This document shows positions 13,323 through 21,842 of a stretch of DNA of 31,227 nt, piece after piece (the first letter of the stretch is position 1; every line of letters begins with the position of its first letter). The notes under the pieces are model-generated. The model saw only the letters and a program-made list of their open reading frames with translations. It was not told the origin of the DNA and ran no database searches. The stretch lies in contig JADBKA010000029.1 of NCBI GenBank assembly GCA_014896635.1, positions 1 through 31,227 of the forward strand, read 5' to 3'. A program made the position numbers and the translations under genes. Source of the DNA: Ktedonobacteraceae bacterium (GTDB lineage: Bacteria; Chloroflexota; Ktedonobacteria; Ktedonobacterales; Ktedonobacteraceae).

Positions 13323-13763
13323 TTAGATATAGTACATAGTCTCTTCGATACTGCCTGTCCGATGGCGCTGCGCCAACTCTTCAATCGTTGTTGACATCAG
13401 GATCTGCTGCGTTAGCGAGTCTATCTTCTGCCAGACTTCACGCAGAGCACAGCCAGGGGAAAGCTTGCAAAAATCTGGATGGGGCAAACACTCCATCGGG
13501 GGAACATAACCTTCTAGTGCCTGCATCACCTCAGCCATCGTGATCTGGTTGGGCGGCTTCGCCAGCATATGCCCGCCCTTCGGACCACGAATGCTTTTTA
13601 CCAGACCTTCCTTGCGCAACACCATGAGAATTTGATCGAGGTATTGCTCCGGTATATACTGCCGGGCGGCAATATCTGAGCTTTCTATCGGCCCCTGCCC
13701 GTAATATGCAGCCATATCGAGCATCGCTCTCAGGCCATAGTCACCTTTCATTGTCAATTTCAT
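13323..13763 (-). CDS. Rrf2/IscR-family transcriptional regulator
   Basis: 146-aa winged-helix regulator of the Rrf2 family. It opens with MKLTMKGDYGLRAMLDMA, and the recognition part is IPEQYLDQILMVLRKEGLVKSIRGPKGG. Three cysteines, C92, C99 and C105, sit where IscR carries its Fe-S ligands (C92, C98, C104), so an Fe-S cluster is likely. Members of this family sense Fe-S status, nitric oxide or cysteine supply (IscR, NsrR, CymR). The next gene downstream is a cysteine-synthase homologue, which favours a CymR- or IscR-like sulfur role. It has its own promoter (13822-13850). Confidence 0.93.
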   Translation of the reverse strand: MKLTMKGDYGLRAMLDMAAYYGQGPIESSDIAARQYIPEQYLDQILMVLRKEGLVKSIRGPKGGHMLAKPPNQITMAEVMQALEGYVPPMECLPHPDFCKLSPGCALREVWQKIDSLTQQILMSTTIEELAQRHRTGSIEETMYYI

Positions 13764-13821
13764 CGCAGGAACCTTTCAGCGGGCAAATGGATGGATCATG
13801 GAAACTTTCTTCCTGGTGTTT

Positions 13822-13850
13822 AGGATATATCAGCAGCGCAAGCATGTCAA
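13822..13850 (-). promoter_or_regulatory. Promoter of the Rrf2 regulator gene
   Basis: On the minus strand, TTGACA (13845-13850), a 17-bp spacer and TATCCT (13822-13827). Predicted start near 13815, leaving about 50 nt of leader. It lies just beyond the end of the receiver-kinase gene and separates the Rrf2/cysteine-synthase unit from the signalling operon. I could not recognise a clear IscR-type operator. Confidence 0.65.
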
Positions 13851-13871
13851 TGAGTGCCTCTTTCCTATGCT

Positions 13872-15074
13872 TCAACCGGCTATCTCTGAGGGGCAGGTCT
13901 CCTGTTGAGCATCAATGAGCAGCGGCAATCTGACAGTGAAAGTGCTGCCCTGACCAGGAACGCTCTCCACTTCGATGCTGCCCCCATGCCGTTCAACAAT
14001 TTTGCGCGCAATGTAGAGTCCTAATCCCAGGCCAACGCTCGATCCCGTCTGTACCTCAACATCAGGCACACGGAAAAAGCGATCAAAAATATAGGGGAGC
14101 ATCTCTTGAGGAATGCCCACACCCCGGTCACTGACCGCAATGATGCCTTCCTGTCCGCTCCTCTTCAAGGTGACGATGATCGGTGCTCCCCTGGGCGAAT
14201 ATTTTTGCGCGTTCGAGAGCAGGTTGAGAATGACCTGGGTGATACGGTTCATATCTATCTCTACCATCACCGGTTCGTTGGTCAACTCAAGAACGACGGG
14301 CAAATTACTCCCCATCAAGTATTCTTCACGAATATTATTACAAAGCGTCACAAGATTACATCTGGTACGATTCAGGGTAAACATGCCTGTTTCGATAAGC
14401 GATGTATTCAGCAGATCATTGACGAGCATTTCCATGCGCCGAATCGAACGCTCCATATTCATGAGATTCGTCAGGTACGGCGAATTGCTTCGTTCAAACT
14501 GGCGGCGTAGTAGCTGTGTCATCGCTTTCAGACTCGATAGCGGCGTTTTCAACTCATGCGAGGCCACGCTCAGAAATTCATCCTTCGCGGCATTGGCAGC
14601 CACCAGTTCCTGTGTGCGCTGCTGCACCTGTTCTTCGAGTGAACGAGCGTGCTGCTCCAGTGCAAGCTGCTGCTCCCTGACCTGCCGGCGCAACTGGCGC
14701 GTCTGCATCGCTCGCCGCAGAGCAGCGATGAAGTAGTCGCGGTCTATCGGTTTTTGAATAAAATCATATGCTCCGCCGCGCAGTGCCTGTACTGCCAGGT
14801 CATGTTCTCCATGCCCGGTAATCAACAGAGTGGGTGTTTCGGGCTGTAGCTCCTGGATTCTTGCCAGCAGGGCCAGCCCATCCATGCCGGGCATCTTGAT
14901 ATCGCTAACGATGGTATCGTAATCACGGCTGTTGATCAGCCTGACGGCCTCCAGGGCAGAATCAACCGTCTCGACGTGGATTTCCTTTATACGCAAAGTC
15001 AGCGCCTGTGGCAGCGCCTGCAAAAGTGCCGGGTCATCATCGACAATCAAGACACGGGGTATCGCTTTATTCAT
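13872..15074 (-). CDS. Receiver-histidine kinase hybrid (REC then HisKA-HATPase)
   Basis: 400 aa, soluble. An N-terminal receiver domain (residues about 6-125) has acidic pocket D12-D14, phospho-acceptor D58 (SDIKMPGMDG), T86 and K108. A coiled coil (about 130-160) links it to HisKA with H173 in SHELKTPLS. The HATPase domain has N-box N284/N288, DRGVG (316-320) and GLGLGL (348-353). The order REC-kinase without a sensor domain means it is probably controlled by phosphorylation of its receiver, presumably by the kinase encoded upstream. Its start overlaps that kinase's stop by 4 nt (ATGA), indicating translational coupling. It has no output domain. Confidence 0.93.
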   Translation of the reverse strand: MNKAIPRVLIVDDDPALLQALPQALTLRIKEIHVETVDSALEAVRLINSRDYDTIVSDIKMPGMDGLALLARIQELQPETPTLLITGHGEHDLAVQALRGGAYDFIQKPIDRDYFIAALRRAMQTRQLRRQVREQQLALEQHARSLEEQVQQRTQELVAANAAKDEFLSVASHELKTPLSSLKAMTQLLRRQFERSNSPYLTNLMNMERSIRRMEMLVNDLLNTSLIETGMFTLNRTRCNLVTLCNNIREEYLMGSNLPVVLELTNEPVMVEIDMNRITQVILNLLSNAQKYSPRGAPIIVTLKRSGQEGIIAVSDRGVGIPQEMLPYIFDRFFRVPDVEVQTGSSVGLGLGLYIARKIVERHGGSIEVESVPGQGSTFTVRLPLLIDAQQETCPSEIAG

Positions 15075-16261
15075 ATCAACTTGACCATTTCGTCTTTTTC
15101 TGTTTTATGTAATGGAAGCATGATAATAAACTGCGCGCCCTGGCCGGGATGATTCTCAACTGTAATGCTTCCCCGGTGCTCTCTAATAATGCCGTACGTG
15201 ATTGATAGGCCCAGGCCAGTCCCGGTGCCTACTTCCTTTGTCGTAAAGAAAGGATCGAAAATCCGCTGCTCCAGCCCCGCTGGAATACCAGGGCCTGTAT
15301 CACTAAAGCGTATCTCGACCATTGCGTCACTGATCGTACAGGAAATGGTGATACGCTTTTCTGGTGAACGAGTTAATGCATCGCGGGCATTAGTCAGCAG
15401 ATTGATGAAGACCTGCTCCAGTTGAATAGCATTGCCGATAACCACCACGTCTTTCCCCGGACAATCCAGGATTACCTCGATCTGCCGCAGGCGCAGTTGT
15501 TCTTGCATGAGCGAAATCGAGCGGCGCACTACCTGGAGCAAATGGACGGGTTCCTGGCTGACCGAGGCGGCCCGCCCGAAAGTACGCAGATGCGAGATAA
15601 TTTCTGTCGCTTTGCGCACCTGCTGCATGGCACTATGGAGTTCCTGTAAAATACGTTCCGACTCGGTACCGGCCATCCCCAGTTCTACCAGGTCGATGAC
15701 GTTGCCCACGAACAGGCCGATATTATTCAGGGGATTGTTCAGTTCGTGCGCGACGCCCGTTGTCAGTTCTCCCAGCGTCGCCAGTTTACCAGCCTGCACC
15801 AGTTGTTCCTGCTTCTCGCGCAACTCTTTTTCATGCCGCTGCACTTCTTCCGTCGTCTCTTTCAGATCCGACATAATATGAATCATGGCTTTGCGGCTGT
15901 TTTCCAGGCGTAAATTGTTCCGGTGATAGTCTTGCAGGATATGCATGAGGGCGCGGCGCGAGTTGTGCAGATGTTCCGTCTGCCTGGCGAGACGACTGCG
16001 CTCCTGCTCATAGTCGGCCAGAATATGAATCATGGCTTTACGCTGGTTGGAGAGCCTGCGATTCATGGTATTCAGGTCACTCAGAATGTGCATCAGCGCC
16101 CGGCGCCGCTCTTCTCCCCAGCGCACGCGCTGCTCCAGGGACTGCTTCTGCTCTAACAACTGCACGTATTCTTTACGCAGTTGCTCCAGTTCCAGGCGTA
16201 GTCGCTCAGAATCTTCTGTACCATATGCTTGCGTTGCAGTTGCAGACTCTATTGCGTCCAT
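15071..16261 (-). CDS. Soluble histidine kinase with heptad-phased coiled-coil repeats
   Basis: 396 aa, no membrane segment and no PAS or GAF domain. Residues about 18-155 are a continuous coiled coil. In it a core R(R/K)A(L/M)(M/I)HI(L/M)xD occurs four times, with its His at H58, H79, H107 and H128. The spacings are 21, 28 and 21 residues, all multiples of seven. HisKA follows with H172 in GVAHELNNPL (NtrB-like), then an N-box INLLTNARDAL, DTGPGIP and GTGTGLGLS. Its start overlaps the PAS gene by 13 nt and its end overlaps the receiver-kinase gene by 4 nt. It probably takes its input from the PAS protein through coiled-coil contact and passes phosphate to the receiver of the downstream product (inference). 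Confidence 0.92.
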   Translation of the reverse strand: MDAIESATATQAYGTEDSERLRLELEQLRKEYVQLLEQKQSLEQRVRWGEERRRALMHILSDLNTMNRRLSNQRKAMIHILADYEQERSRLARQTEHLHNSRRALMHILQDYHRNNLRLENSRKAMIHIMSDLKETTEEVQRHEKELREKQEQLVQAGKLATLGELTTGVAHELNNPLNNIGLFVGNVIDLVELGMAGTESERILQELHSAMQQVRKATEIISHLRTFGRAASVSQEPVHLLQVVRRSISLMQEQLRLRQIEVILDCPGKDVVVIGNAIQLEQVFINLLTNARDALTRSPEKRITISCTISDAMVEIRFSDTGPGIPAGLEQRIFDPFFTTKEVGTGTGLGLSITYGIIREHRGSITVENHPGQGAQFIIMLPLHKTEKDEMVKLI

Positions 16262-17556
16262 CTCGTCTGCCCCCGTGAAAGCTTCTCAACTTCACGTTTG
16301 AGGTTTTCGATCTCCTTCTCCAGGGCGATCATTTTCAGTTCACGCCCGACAACGACTTCTTCAAACTTCTCCAGGTCCAGAATTTTCTCCTGCAACTCCG
16401 CCTTCGATTCTTCCAGGTCTCGCACAACTTTTTCGTAGGCGCGCATATCGTGCAGAATACCGATGGCGCCGATGACTTTGCCGTCAGTGTCACGCAAGGC
16501 CGAGGCATTCATGGTCGTGGGAATCACTTCGCCTGAGGCACTGCGCGGGTTCAAGCGCGCATTGCGCGTGACGCCTTTCTCCAGCACCTCTCGCAATGCC
16601 GCCAGGAATTCGCGCGTCTCCTCTGGACCGATGAAGCGCAGCAGGGACTGTTCCAGCACTTCATCAGGGCGGAAACCCAGCAGTTCATAGACGGCATCAT
16701 TGGCCTGCAAGATCTTGCCTTCCAGGTCCGAGACAAAAACCGGGTCCGGCGCGTTCTTGATCAGACTATCAGAATAAGCGCGGGCCTTGTCCAGTTCGCG
16801 CATATCGCGCAGGATGCCAATAGCGCCGATGACTTTGCCATCGGTGTCGCGCAGAGCTGAGGCGTTCATGGTCGTAGGAATCACTTCGCCCGACGAGCTG
16901 AGTGGATTCAAACGCGCATTGCGCGTGACCCCCTTCTCTATCACTTCGCGCAACGCCGCTGTAAATTCGCGTGTCTCCTCCGGGCTGATGAAACGCGACA
17001 ATGACTGCTCCAGCACTTCGTCAGGACGGAAGCCCAGCAGATCATAGACAGCATCATTGGCCTGCAAGATCTTGCCTTCCAGGTCCGAGACAAAAACCGG
17101 GTCCGGCGCGTTCTTGATCAGACTATCAGAATAAGCGCGGGCCTTGTCCAGTTCGCGCATATCGCGCAGGATGCCAATAGCGCCGATGACTTTGCCATCA
17201 GTATCGCGCAGGGCTGAAGCATTCAGTGTTGTAGGAATGACTTCATTTGAGGCACTGCGCGGATTCAAACGCGCATTGCGCGTGACCCCTTTCTCTATCA
17301 CTTCGCGCAATGCTGCCGTAAATTCCCGCGTCTCCTCCGGGCTGATGAAGCGCGATAATGATTGCTCCAGCACTTCGTCTGTGCGAAAACCGAGGAGTTC
17401 ATAAACAGCGTCATTAGCGGAGAAAATTTTGCCTTCCAGATCCGAAATGAATATAGGGTCCGGCGCATTCTTGATGATAATATCAGCGTCAAGCGAAACG
17501 TGTGGCCGCGCATTCCGGTTACTCGCCTGGGAATTTTGAGAAACTAATTCCTGCAT
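16249..17556 (-). CDS. Triple tandem PAS protein with C-terminal coiled coil
   Basis: 435 aa from the ATG at 17554-17556, which follows TGGAGGG with 5-nt spacing. A longer in-frame start at 17658 lacks a ribosome-binding site. Three PAS domains are nearly identical and repeat every 119 residues: KNAPDP starts at residues 29, 148 and 267. Each carries the signature DAVYELLGFR and ends in GAIGIL-DMR. The linker helix ELDKARAYSDSL joins the domains. The last 64 residues form a Glu/Lys/Leu-rich coiled coil. There is no kinase, DNA-binding or enzymatic domain, so it is likely a sensor or scaffold for the kinase encoded directly downstream. The ligand (haem, flavin or small molecule) cannot be told from the sequence. 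Confidence 0.9.
   Translation of the reverse strand: MQELVSQNSQASNRNARPHVSLDADIIIKNAPDPIFISDLEGKIFSANDAVYELLGFRTDEVLEQSLSRFISPEETREFTAALREVIEKGVTRNARLNPRSASNEVIPTTLNASALRDTDGKVIGAIGILRDMRELDKARAYSDSLIKNAPDPVFVSDLEGKILQANDAVYDLLGFRPDEVLEQSLSRFISPEETREFTAALREVIEKGVTRNARLNPLSSSGEVIPTTMNASALRDTDGKVIGAIGILRDMRELDKARAYSDSLIKNAPDPVFVSDLEGKILQANDAVYELLGFRPDEVLEQSLLRFIGPEETREFLAALREVLEKGVTRNARLNPRSASGEVIPTTMNASALRDTDGKVIGAIGILHDMRAYEKVVRDLEESKAELQEKILDLEKFEEVVVGRELKMIALEKEIENLKREVEKLSRGQTRWTQ
16438..17496 (-). repeat. Three in-frame 357-bp tandem repeats (PAS units)
   Basis: The anchor GTCCGGC occurs at 16744, 17101 and 17458, exactly 357 bp (119 codons) apart. Between the second and third units of the protein, a 149-bp block (16694-16842 and 17051-17199) is identical base for base, including third codon positions. 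The first unit is more diverged. This points to recent duplication or gene conversion inside the gene. Confidence 0.9.
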
Positions 17557-17713
17557 CGATACCCTCCAGATGATGGCGAAACAACGGCAAATATCCGCCC
17601 GTCTATTTTTGCTTACAATACCAGCGGGATGATTCCTGACCAGACAGCGATCCGACAAAAGCTCACAAGAAACAGCTTACGTGTCCTTTACATAGAATGA
17701 TATAGGTATCAAC

Positions 17714-17743
17714 AGTATACCAGAACCGCCCTCTACCAGACAA
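17714..17743 (-). promoter_or_regulatory. Probable promoter of the PAS-kinase operon
   Basis: On the minus strand, an extended -10 TGGTATACT (core 17714-17719) lies 18 bp after TTGTCT (17738-17743). It sits about 160 nt upstream of the PAS start codon, in the 242-nt gap that otherwise shows nothing. The same TGGTATACT occurs upstream of the Uma2 gene (26442-26450). Confidence 0.45.
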
Positions 17744-17798
17744 GCCAATAGGAAATTGTGAAAATAGCGATAAGAAAATCAGCTATTTCTTCCTTTCT

Positions 17799-19550
17799 CT
17801 ATATCGTTAAATAAATGCTAAATCCTTCAAACACTACACACTGATATCTCCCGCTTTTGCTCGCTATATTCTGCTCCAGGCCAGGACTGCGATACCATGC
17901 AGGAAAAACATACGCAGCTCGCGGGTCGGCGCTCACAATGTCATAGTAGCGCGTTTCACGATTATGCGTAGGCCGCAAGTTACGGTCCACAACGCCGCAA
18001 ATGATCTTTTCGTTACTCAAAAAAGCCAATCTGTTGCATGTCCAGTATTCTGTATAGATGTGTGTGATACCGTTGCGCTCAAGATAGCTGATCAGCGCAA
18101 GGTCGCGTCTGTTTTCGTTGTGGGCTGCCGGCAGTTCGCTAAAGACCATGATAGTCCCTGTCAGATAAACAACTCCCATACCGACCAGCACTGCTGGACC
18201 CCCCCAGCGACGCACAATTCCCCACGCACGGCTCCCCATGCTGCTCTGTACGCCGTCGCGCCTGATCGGCAGACCAGTACCATGCACGCCACGCCGCACG
18301 CCACGCCACAGCGGCCAGATCACGGCGGGCAGCGCAATCCACAGAGCTATCATGTAGCGAGCATGGATCGCTGGCCAGACAACAGATGCTTTGCTGGTAG
18401 TATAAGCGATGATCGCCAATGCCGCGCTGCCTAACAGGCAGAGCCGCGCGCAGGACCTGACCAGCTCGCGCCGCTTCTCTGGCTCTTTCACCTCATCCGC
18501 TTTGCCTCTCTGCGCCCGCCACCGGCGCCAGGCTCGCCAGGCTTCTCTGCTCGCCACGACTCCGGCAGAGCCAAACAACAACAGGTAGCCGCCGCTCCAG
18601 GCGCTGTGGATCAGCGTACACTGCAACGTATGCGGGCTGGTCGGCTCTCTCAGCACCACGTGTTCTTCGCTAATCGGGCAGAAGGGATTGCCAGTAATCG
18701 TCGGGATACCCGCCTGCATAGTTCCGCGCAGTTCTTGCAGGATAAACTCCAGGTTGTAATGAAGCGACGTCGCCCCTCCCTGCCGCAGACGCAACAGCAC
18801 AGAGATCGAGTCTTCGCCAGGTGCAGCACGCAGGTTATAGGCGATCAATGGCGTCATGCCGATCAGCAGGCCCACGACGATACAGAACAGAGGGAAGACA
18901 CGCAACAGCTCGCGCCAGCAAAAAAGCAGGATGACCAGGCCGGACATGAGAAAAAGCGGCAGAATCAGCATATCACACCAGAAGCCCAGTCCCGCTACCA
19001 GCCCCCAACCAGCATAAGCGGCAAGACGCCATCTCCGCCCACCCAACGGCAACTCCTCACGGCGATAGCAAAGAGCCAGCAGGCTGGCGAAGAGAAAGAG
19101 CAACGTGCCAAAAAGCAGCGTTTCGGGATAACCTCCGTAGGAGTGGATCTGATACTCCAGAACATAATGCGAACCGAAACATAATCGTGCCAGTACAATT
19201 AATGCCAGAGTCTTTGAGTAGAGCAAGCGTGTTAAGAAATAGAGGCTGATCAGAAACGCTGTCACCAGCAGCAAGATGCCGAGCCGCAGCGCGAAAAGCG
19301 AAGGGCCGCCGGAAAGCAGAAAGAGTACCGCTCCAATATAGGATTGCAACGCGCCCATATAATGATAGCCATCGAGAAAGATGGGGTGCTCGCCACGATA
19401 GGCAATATGCATCGCCATGAGGCCAAACGTGCCTTCGTCACTGTCCAGCAGAGGCCAGTTCTGGCTGACGAGAAAAAGGCGCAGGAGAAAAGCCAGGAGA
19501 ATCAGAGCCAGAGCTAGAAGCTCATGCATATCAATTTTTAGATATTTCAT
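17799..19550 (-). CDS. GT-C type integral membrane glycosyltransferase (PMT/ArnT-like)
   Basis: 583 aa with about ten or more hydrophobic segments in the first 480 residues, followed by a soluble C-terminal part. The acidic motif LLDSDEG (residues 34-40) in the first outer loop, after the first membrane helix, is typical of polyprenyl-phosphate-sugar transferases such as PMT and ArnT (DxD/DE catalytic motif). Members transfer a sugar from a lipid carrier at the outer face of the membrane. Acceptor and sugar are unknown. No clear Shine-Dalgarno precedes the ATG at 19548-19550. It is transcribed divergently from a membrane acyltransferase (247-nt gap), so the two may act on the same surface polymer or lipid. 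Confidence 0.72.
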   Translation of the reverse strand: MKYLKIDMHELLALALILLAFLLRLFLVSQNWPLLDSDEGTFGLMAMHIAYRGEHPIFLDGYHYMGALQSYIGAVLFLLSGGPSLFALRLGILLLVTAFLISLYFLTRLLYSKTLALIVLARLCFGSHYVLEYQIHSYGGYPETLLFGTLLFLFASLLALCYRREELPLGGRRWRLAAYAGWGLVAGLGFWCDMLILPLFLMSGLVILLFCWRELLRVFPLFCIVVGLLIGMTPLIAYNLRAAPGEDSISVLLRLRQGGATSLHYNLEFILQELRGTMQAGIPTITGNPFCPISEEHVVLREPTSPHTLQCTLIHSAWSGGYLLLFGSAGVVASREAWRAWRRWRAQRGKADEVKEPEKRRELVRSCARLCLLGSAALAIIAYTTSKASVVWPAIHARYMIALWIALPAVIWPLWRGVRRGVHGTGLPIRRDGVQSSMGSRAWGIVRRWGGPAVLVGMGVVYLTGTIMVFSELPAAHNENRRDLALISYLERNGITHIYTEYWTCNRLAFLSNEKIICGVVDRNLRPTHNRETRYYDIVSADPRAAYVFPAWYRSPGLEQNIASKSGRYQCVVFEGFSIYLTI

Positions 19551-19797
19551 GGTGGTTCACATCATCACTTTCACAAAGTTATTGCATGCCAGACGATCAC
19601 ATCCGTTCAGGTAGAAGAAGTAATGCAATTATCTTATTTTTCTCCCAATACCTTGAAATTCTTATTCTCATTTTTCTGCCCGCTCATGTAGCCTGTTCAA
19701 TTTTACCTCAACAGTTAAAATAAGTTGTTCTTACTGCTCATCGCCAGTGGTACTTTGCGATAGGATCGACCGTTATAACCTTAGACGAATATCTTAG

Positions 19798-21141
19798 GTG
19801 AGAGGTATCTTGCGCTCTTTCTTGACCTGGTTGACTTCTATTCTGGAACCTGCAAAACAGCATGGCACTATCGCTGCGCTCGACGGGGTACGCGCTATTG
19901 CCTGCCTGGTCGTCGTCTCCGTCCATATCAGTATGATCACCACACAGGATATATCCCTGTGGTCGCCACAGGCATTTCCGCCCTTGTTCACGGCACTGGC
20001 CTTCATGGGCGACACTGGCGTCACGCTCTTCTTCGTGCTCTCTGGCTTCCTGCTTTTTCTTCCCTACGCCAGGGCTTTGCTCTTCGATGAGAGGCACTGG
20101 CCCGCCATGCGTCGCTTCTACCTGCGCCGCGCGCTGCGCATCCTGCCCGCCTACTATGTCTCGCTGTGCCTGCTGGTGCTGCTCTATCGGCCTGAATACC
20201 TGAGCCTGGACCATCTCCGGCAGTGGTTTTTCTTCCTGACGCTGTTCATGGACTCCTCTTCCACTACCTTTAAACAGATCAGCGGACCTTTCTGGACGCT
20301 GGCTGTCGAATGGCAGTTCTACCTGCTGTTGCCCTGGCTGGCTCTGGGGATGAACTGGCTTGTACGCCGCTTTCGCATCTCATCTGTACAGCACGTTCAC
20401 ATTGTGCTGTTCTGCCTGGGATCGCTTATGCTCTGGGGCATCTCTACGCGCATCCTCGGCAACTATCTGAGCGCCAATCCTTCGGCGACTTTTCTGCTCC
20501 CTCGCACTATGATCAACGCCGTTCTACCTTTCATCTACGGTGCGCAAACACCCGGTCTGCACGGCAAGTTCCTGGAAGATTTCGCCATCGGCATGCTCAT
20601 TGCCACGCTCTATACGCTTGCGCACCACTCCACGTCTTCAGCCAGCTTCAGTCATATGCTCCCGCGCCTTTCCCCCTGGCTCTTCGCCAGTGGTCTGGCC
20701 TGGCTGCTTTTCATGGCGATGTGGAAGCACAACTGGCAGCATCCTCATACCTGGCTACTGCTGGACCCGCTTAACGACGTCTATGCTTCGCTGGGTGAGT
20801 TCGGCTTTGCTCTGGGCTACGGCCTGTTTATGAGTGGCGTTCTCTCCAGTGCCTCGCGGCTCAGGCGCATCTTTGAATGGCAGCCGCTGCGCTGGATTGG
20901 CCTGATCTCCTACGGCATCTATATGTGGCATCTACTACTGCTCGAATCATTTACAGACCACGCGGTAATTCATTTTTTGCATTTACCACCGATTCTACTC
21001 TATATTCTCTATTGGATCTGGCTACTCGTTTTTATCGTTCCTTGCGCCTTTCTGCTCTTCTGGCTGGTTGAGAAACCGTGGCAGGATCTTGGCAAGAATC
21101 TCGGCAGACGTAAAGCAGTAGATCAGACAACAACGGGCTGA
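19798..21141 (+). CDS. Membrane acyltransferase, OafA/YrhL (acyltransferase 3) type
   Basis: 447 aa, about ten hydrophobic helices. It has the family signature LDGVRAIACLVVVSVHIS (residues 28-45, with the catalytic-type His at 43), GVTLFFVLSGFLL (about 74-86), RRFYLRRALRILPAYY (about 105-120) and GPFWTLAVEWQFYLLLP (about 165-181). These proteins transfer acyl groups, often acetyl, to sugars of exopolysaccharide, lipid or antibiotics at the membrane. The start is uncertain: GTG at 19798 has no ribosome-binding site, while an in-frame TTG at 19810 follows AGAGG by 4 nt. The divergent glycosyltransferase suggests a shared surface-glycan role. Confidence 0.88.
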   Translation: MRGILRSFLTWLTSILEPAKQHGTIAALDGVRAIACLVVVSVHISMITTQDISLWSPQAFPPLFTALAFMGDTGVTLFFVLSGFLLFLPYARALLFDERHWPAMRRFYLRRALRILPAYYVSLCLLVLLYRPEYLSLDHLRQWFFFLTLFMDSSSTTFKQISGPFWTLAVEWQFYLLLPWLALGMNWLVRRFRISSVQHVHIVLFCLGSLMLWGISTRILGNYLSANPSATFLLPRTMINAVLPFIYGAQTPGLHGKFLEDFAIGMLIATLYTLAHHSTSSASFSHMLPRLSPWLFASGLAWLLFMAMWKHNWQHPHTWLLLDPLNDVYASLGEFGFALGYGLFMSGVLSSASRLRRIFEWQPLRWIGLISYGIYMWHLLLLESFTDHAVIHFLHLPPILLYILYWIWLLVFIVPCAFLLFWLVEKPWQDLGKNLGRRKAVDQTTTG

Positions 21142-21217
21142 CAGACATTGTACTTGCCAACACCCAGAGATCAGCACCAGAAGATCAAAGCGCAGGTTGC
21201 TGATCAAAACTGTCAGC
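21137..21217. terminator. Nested inverted repeats between convergent genes
   Basis: GCTGACAG (21137-21144) pairs with CTGTCAGC (21210-21217). Inside is a second perfect 8-bp pair, GATCAGCA (21169-21176) with TGCTGATC (21198-21205). It spans the end of the acyltransferase and the 86-nt gap to the convergent MarR gene, where a bidirectional transcription stop is expected. The downstream bases are only moderately T-rich. Confidence 0.4.
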
Positions 21218-21227
21218 TTTAAACATT

Positions 21228-21665
21228 TTACTCCGCAGATGTACGTCCACTGATCAGCAAACCAAGCGCCTCTACCAGCGCCGGGCCGGCTGTTCTCAAT
21301 TCGGTTAGCATGGCCGCCGAGAGTTGCTGCAAGATCGCCTCGCCCTGCGCAGTCAGACAGATGATGACGCGCCGGTGATCCTCTGCATCGCGCTTGCGCT
21401 CAACCATCCCGCGCTCGGCCAGTCGGTTCACCAGTTCCACTGTGCTGTGATGCTGGATCTGTAGCCGCCCGGCGATCTCGCTAATCGTGGCCTTGCGTCC
21501 TTGAGGGAGACCCTTAACGGCCAGCAGCAGTTGATGCTGCTGCGGCTCAAGCCCGACCGCTCGCGCTTTCTGCTCCCCAAAATGAATATAACGCCGAATC
21601 TGATAGCGAAATTCGGCCAGAGACCGGTAATCCTCTAATGAAATTTGTTTGCTCGTTTCCAACAT
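21228..21665 (-). CDS. MarR-family transcriptional regulator
   Basis: 145 aa. The winged helix-turn-helix covers about residues 45-105: TISEIAGRLQIQHHSTVELVNRLAERGMVERKR, then the wing DAEDHRRVIICLT (93-105), the MarR hallmark. N- and C-terminal helices would form the dimer interface. MarR proteins usually repress a neighbouring or their own gene until a phenolic or other small ligand binds. The target is not obvious: the upstream neighbour on the same strand is the L7/L12-like-repeat membrane protein, and the acyltransferase is convergent. An extended -10 (TGATATGAT) sits near 21705-21713. Confidence 0.93.
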   Translation of the reverse strand: MLETSKQISLEDYRSLAEFRYQIRRYIHFGEQKARAVGLEPQQHQLLLAVKGLPQGRKATISEIAGRLQIQHHSTVELVNRLAERGMVERKRDAEDHRRVIICLTAQGEAILQQLSAAMLTELRTAGPALVEALGLLISGRTSAE

Positions 21666-21842
21666 TTTTTATACTCGATAGGCAGGGTGTTTTTCTATTT
21701 TTCTATCATATCAAATTCTTTGTAAAGCAGAGAGGTCCAGGAGGGTACGGGCCTTCCTGATGGGGCATGAGGAGTTTTCCCCGAAAGACAGCTTTTTCCT
21801 CATTTTCTTCATAAAGTCCCTGCACTCTCCCTCCTCTTCCAT

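Noticed and set aside
16438..17496. CRISPR-like repeat array
   Set aside because: Repeats are 357 bp, in frame and contiguous without spacers; they encode PAS domains.
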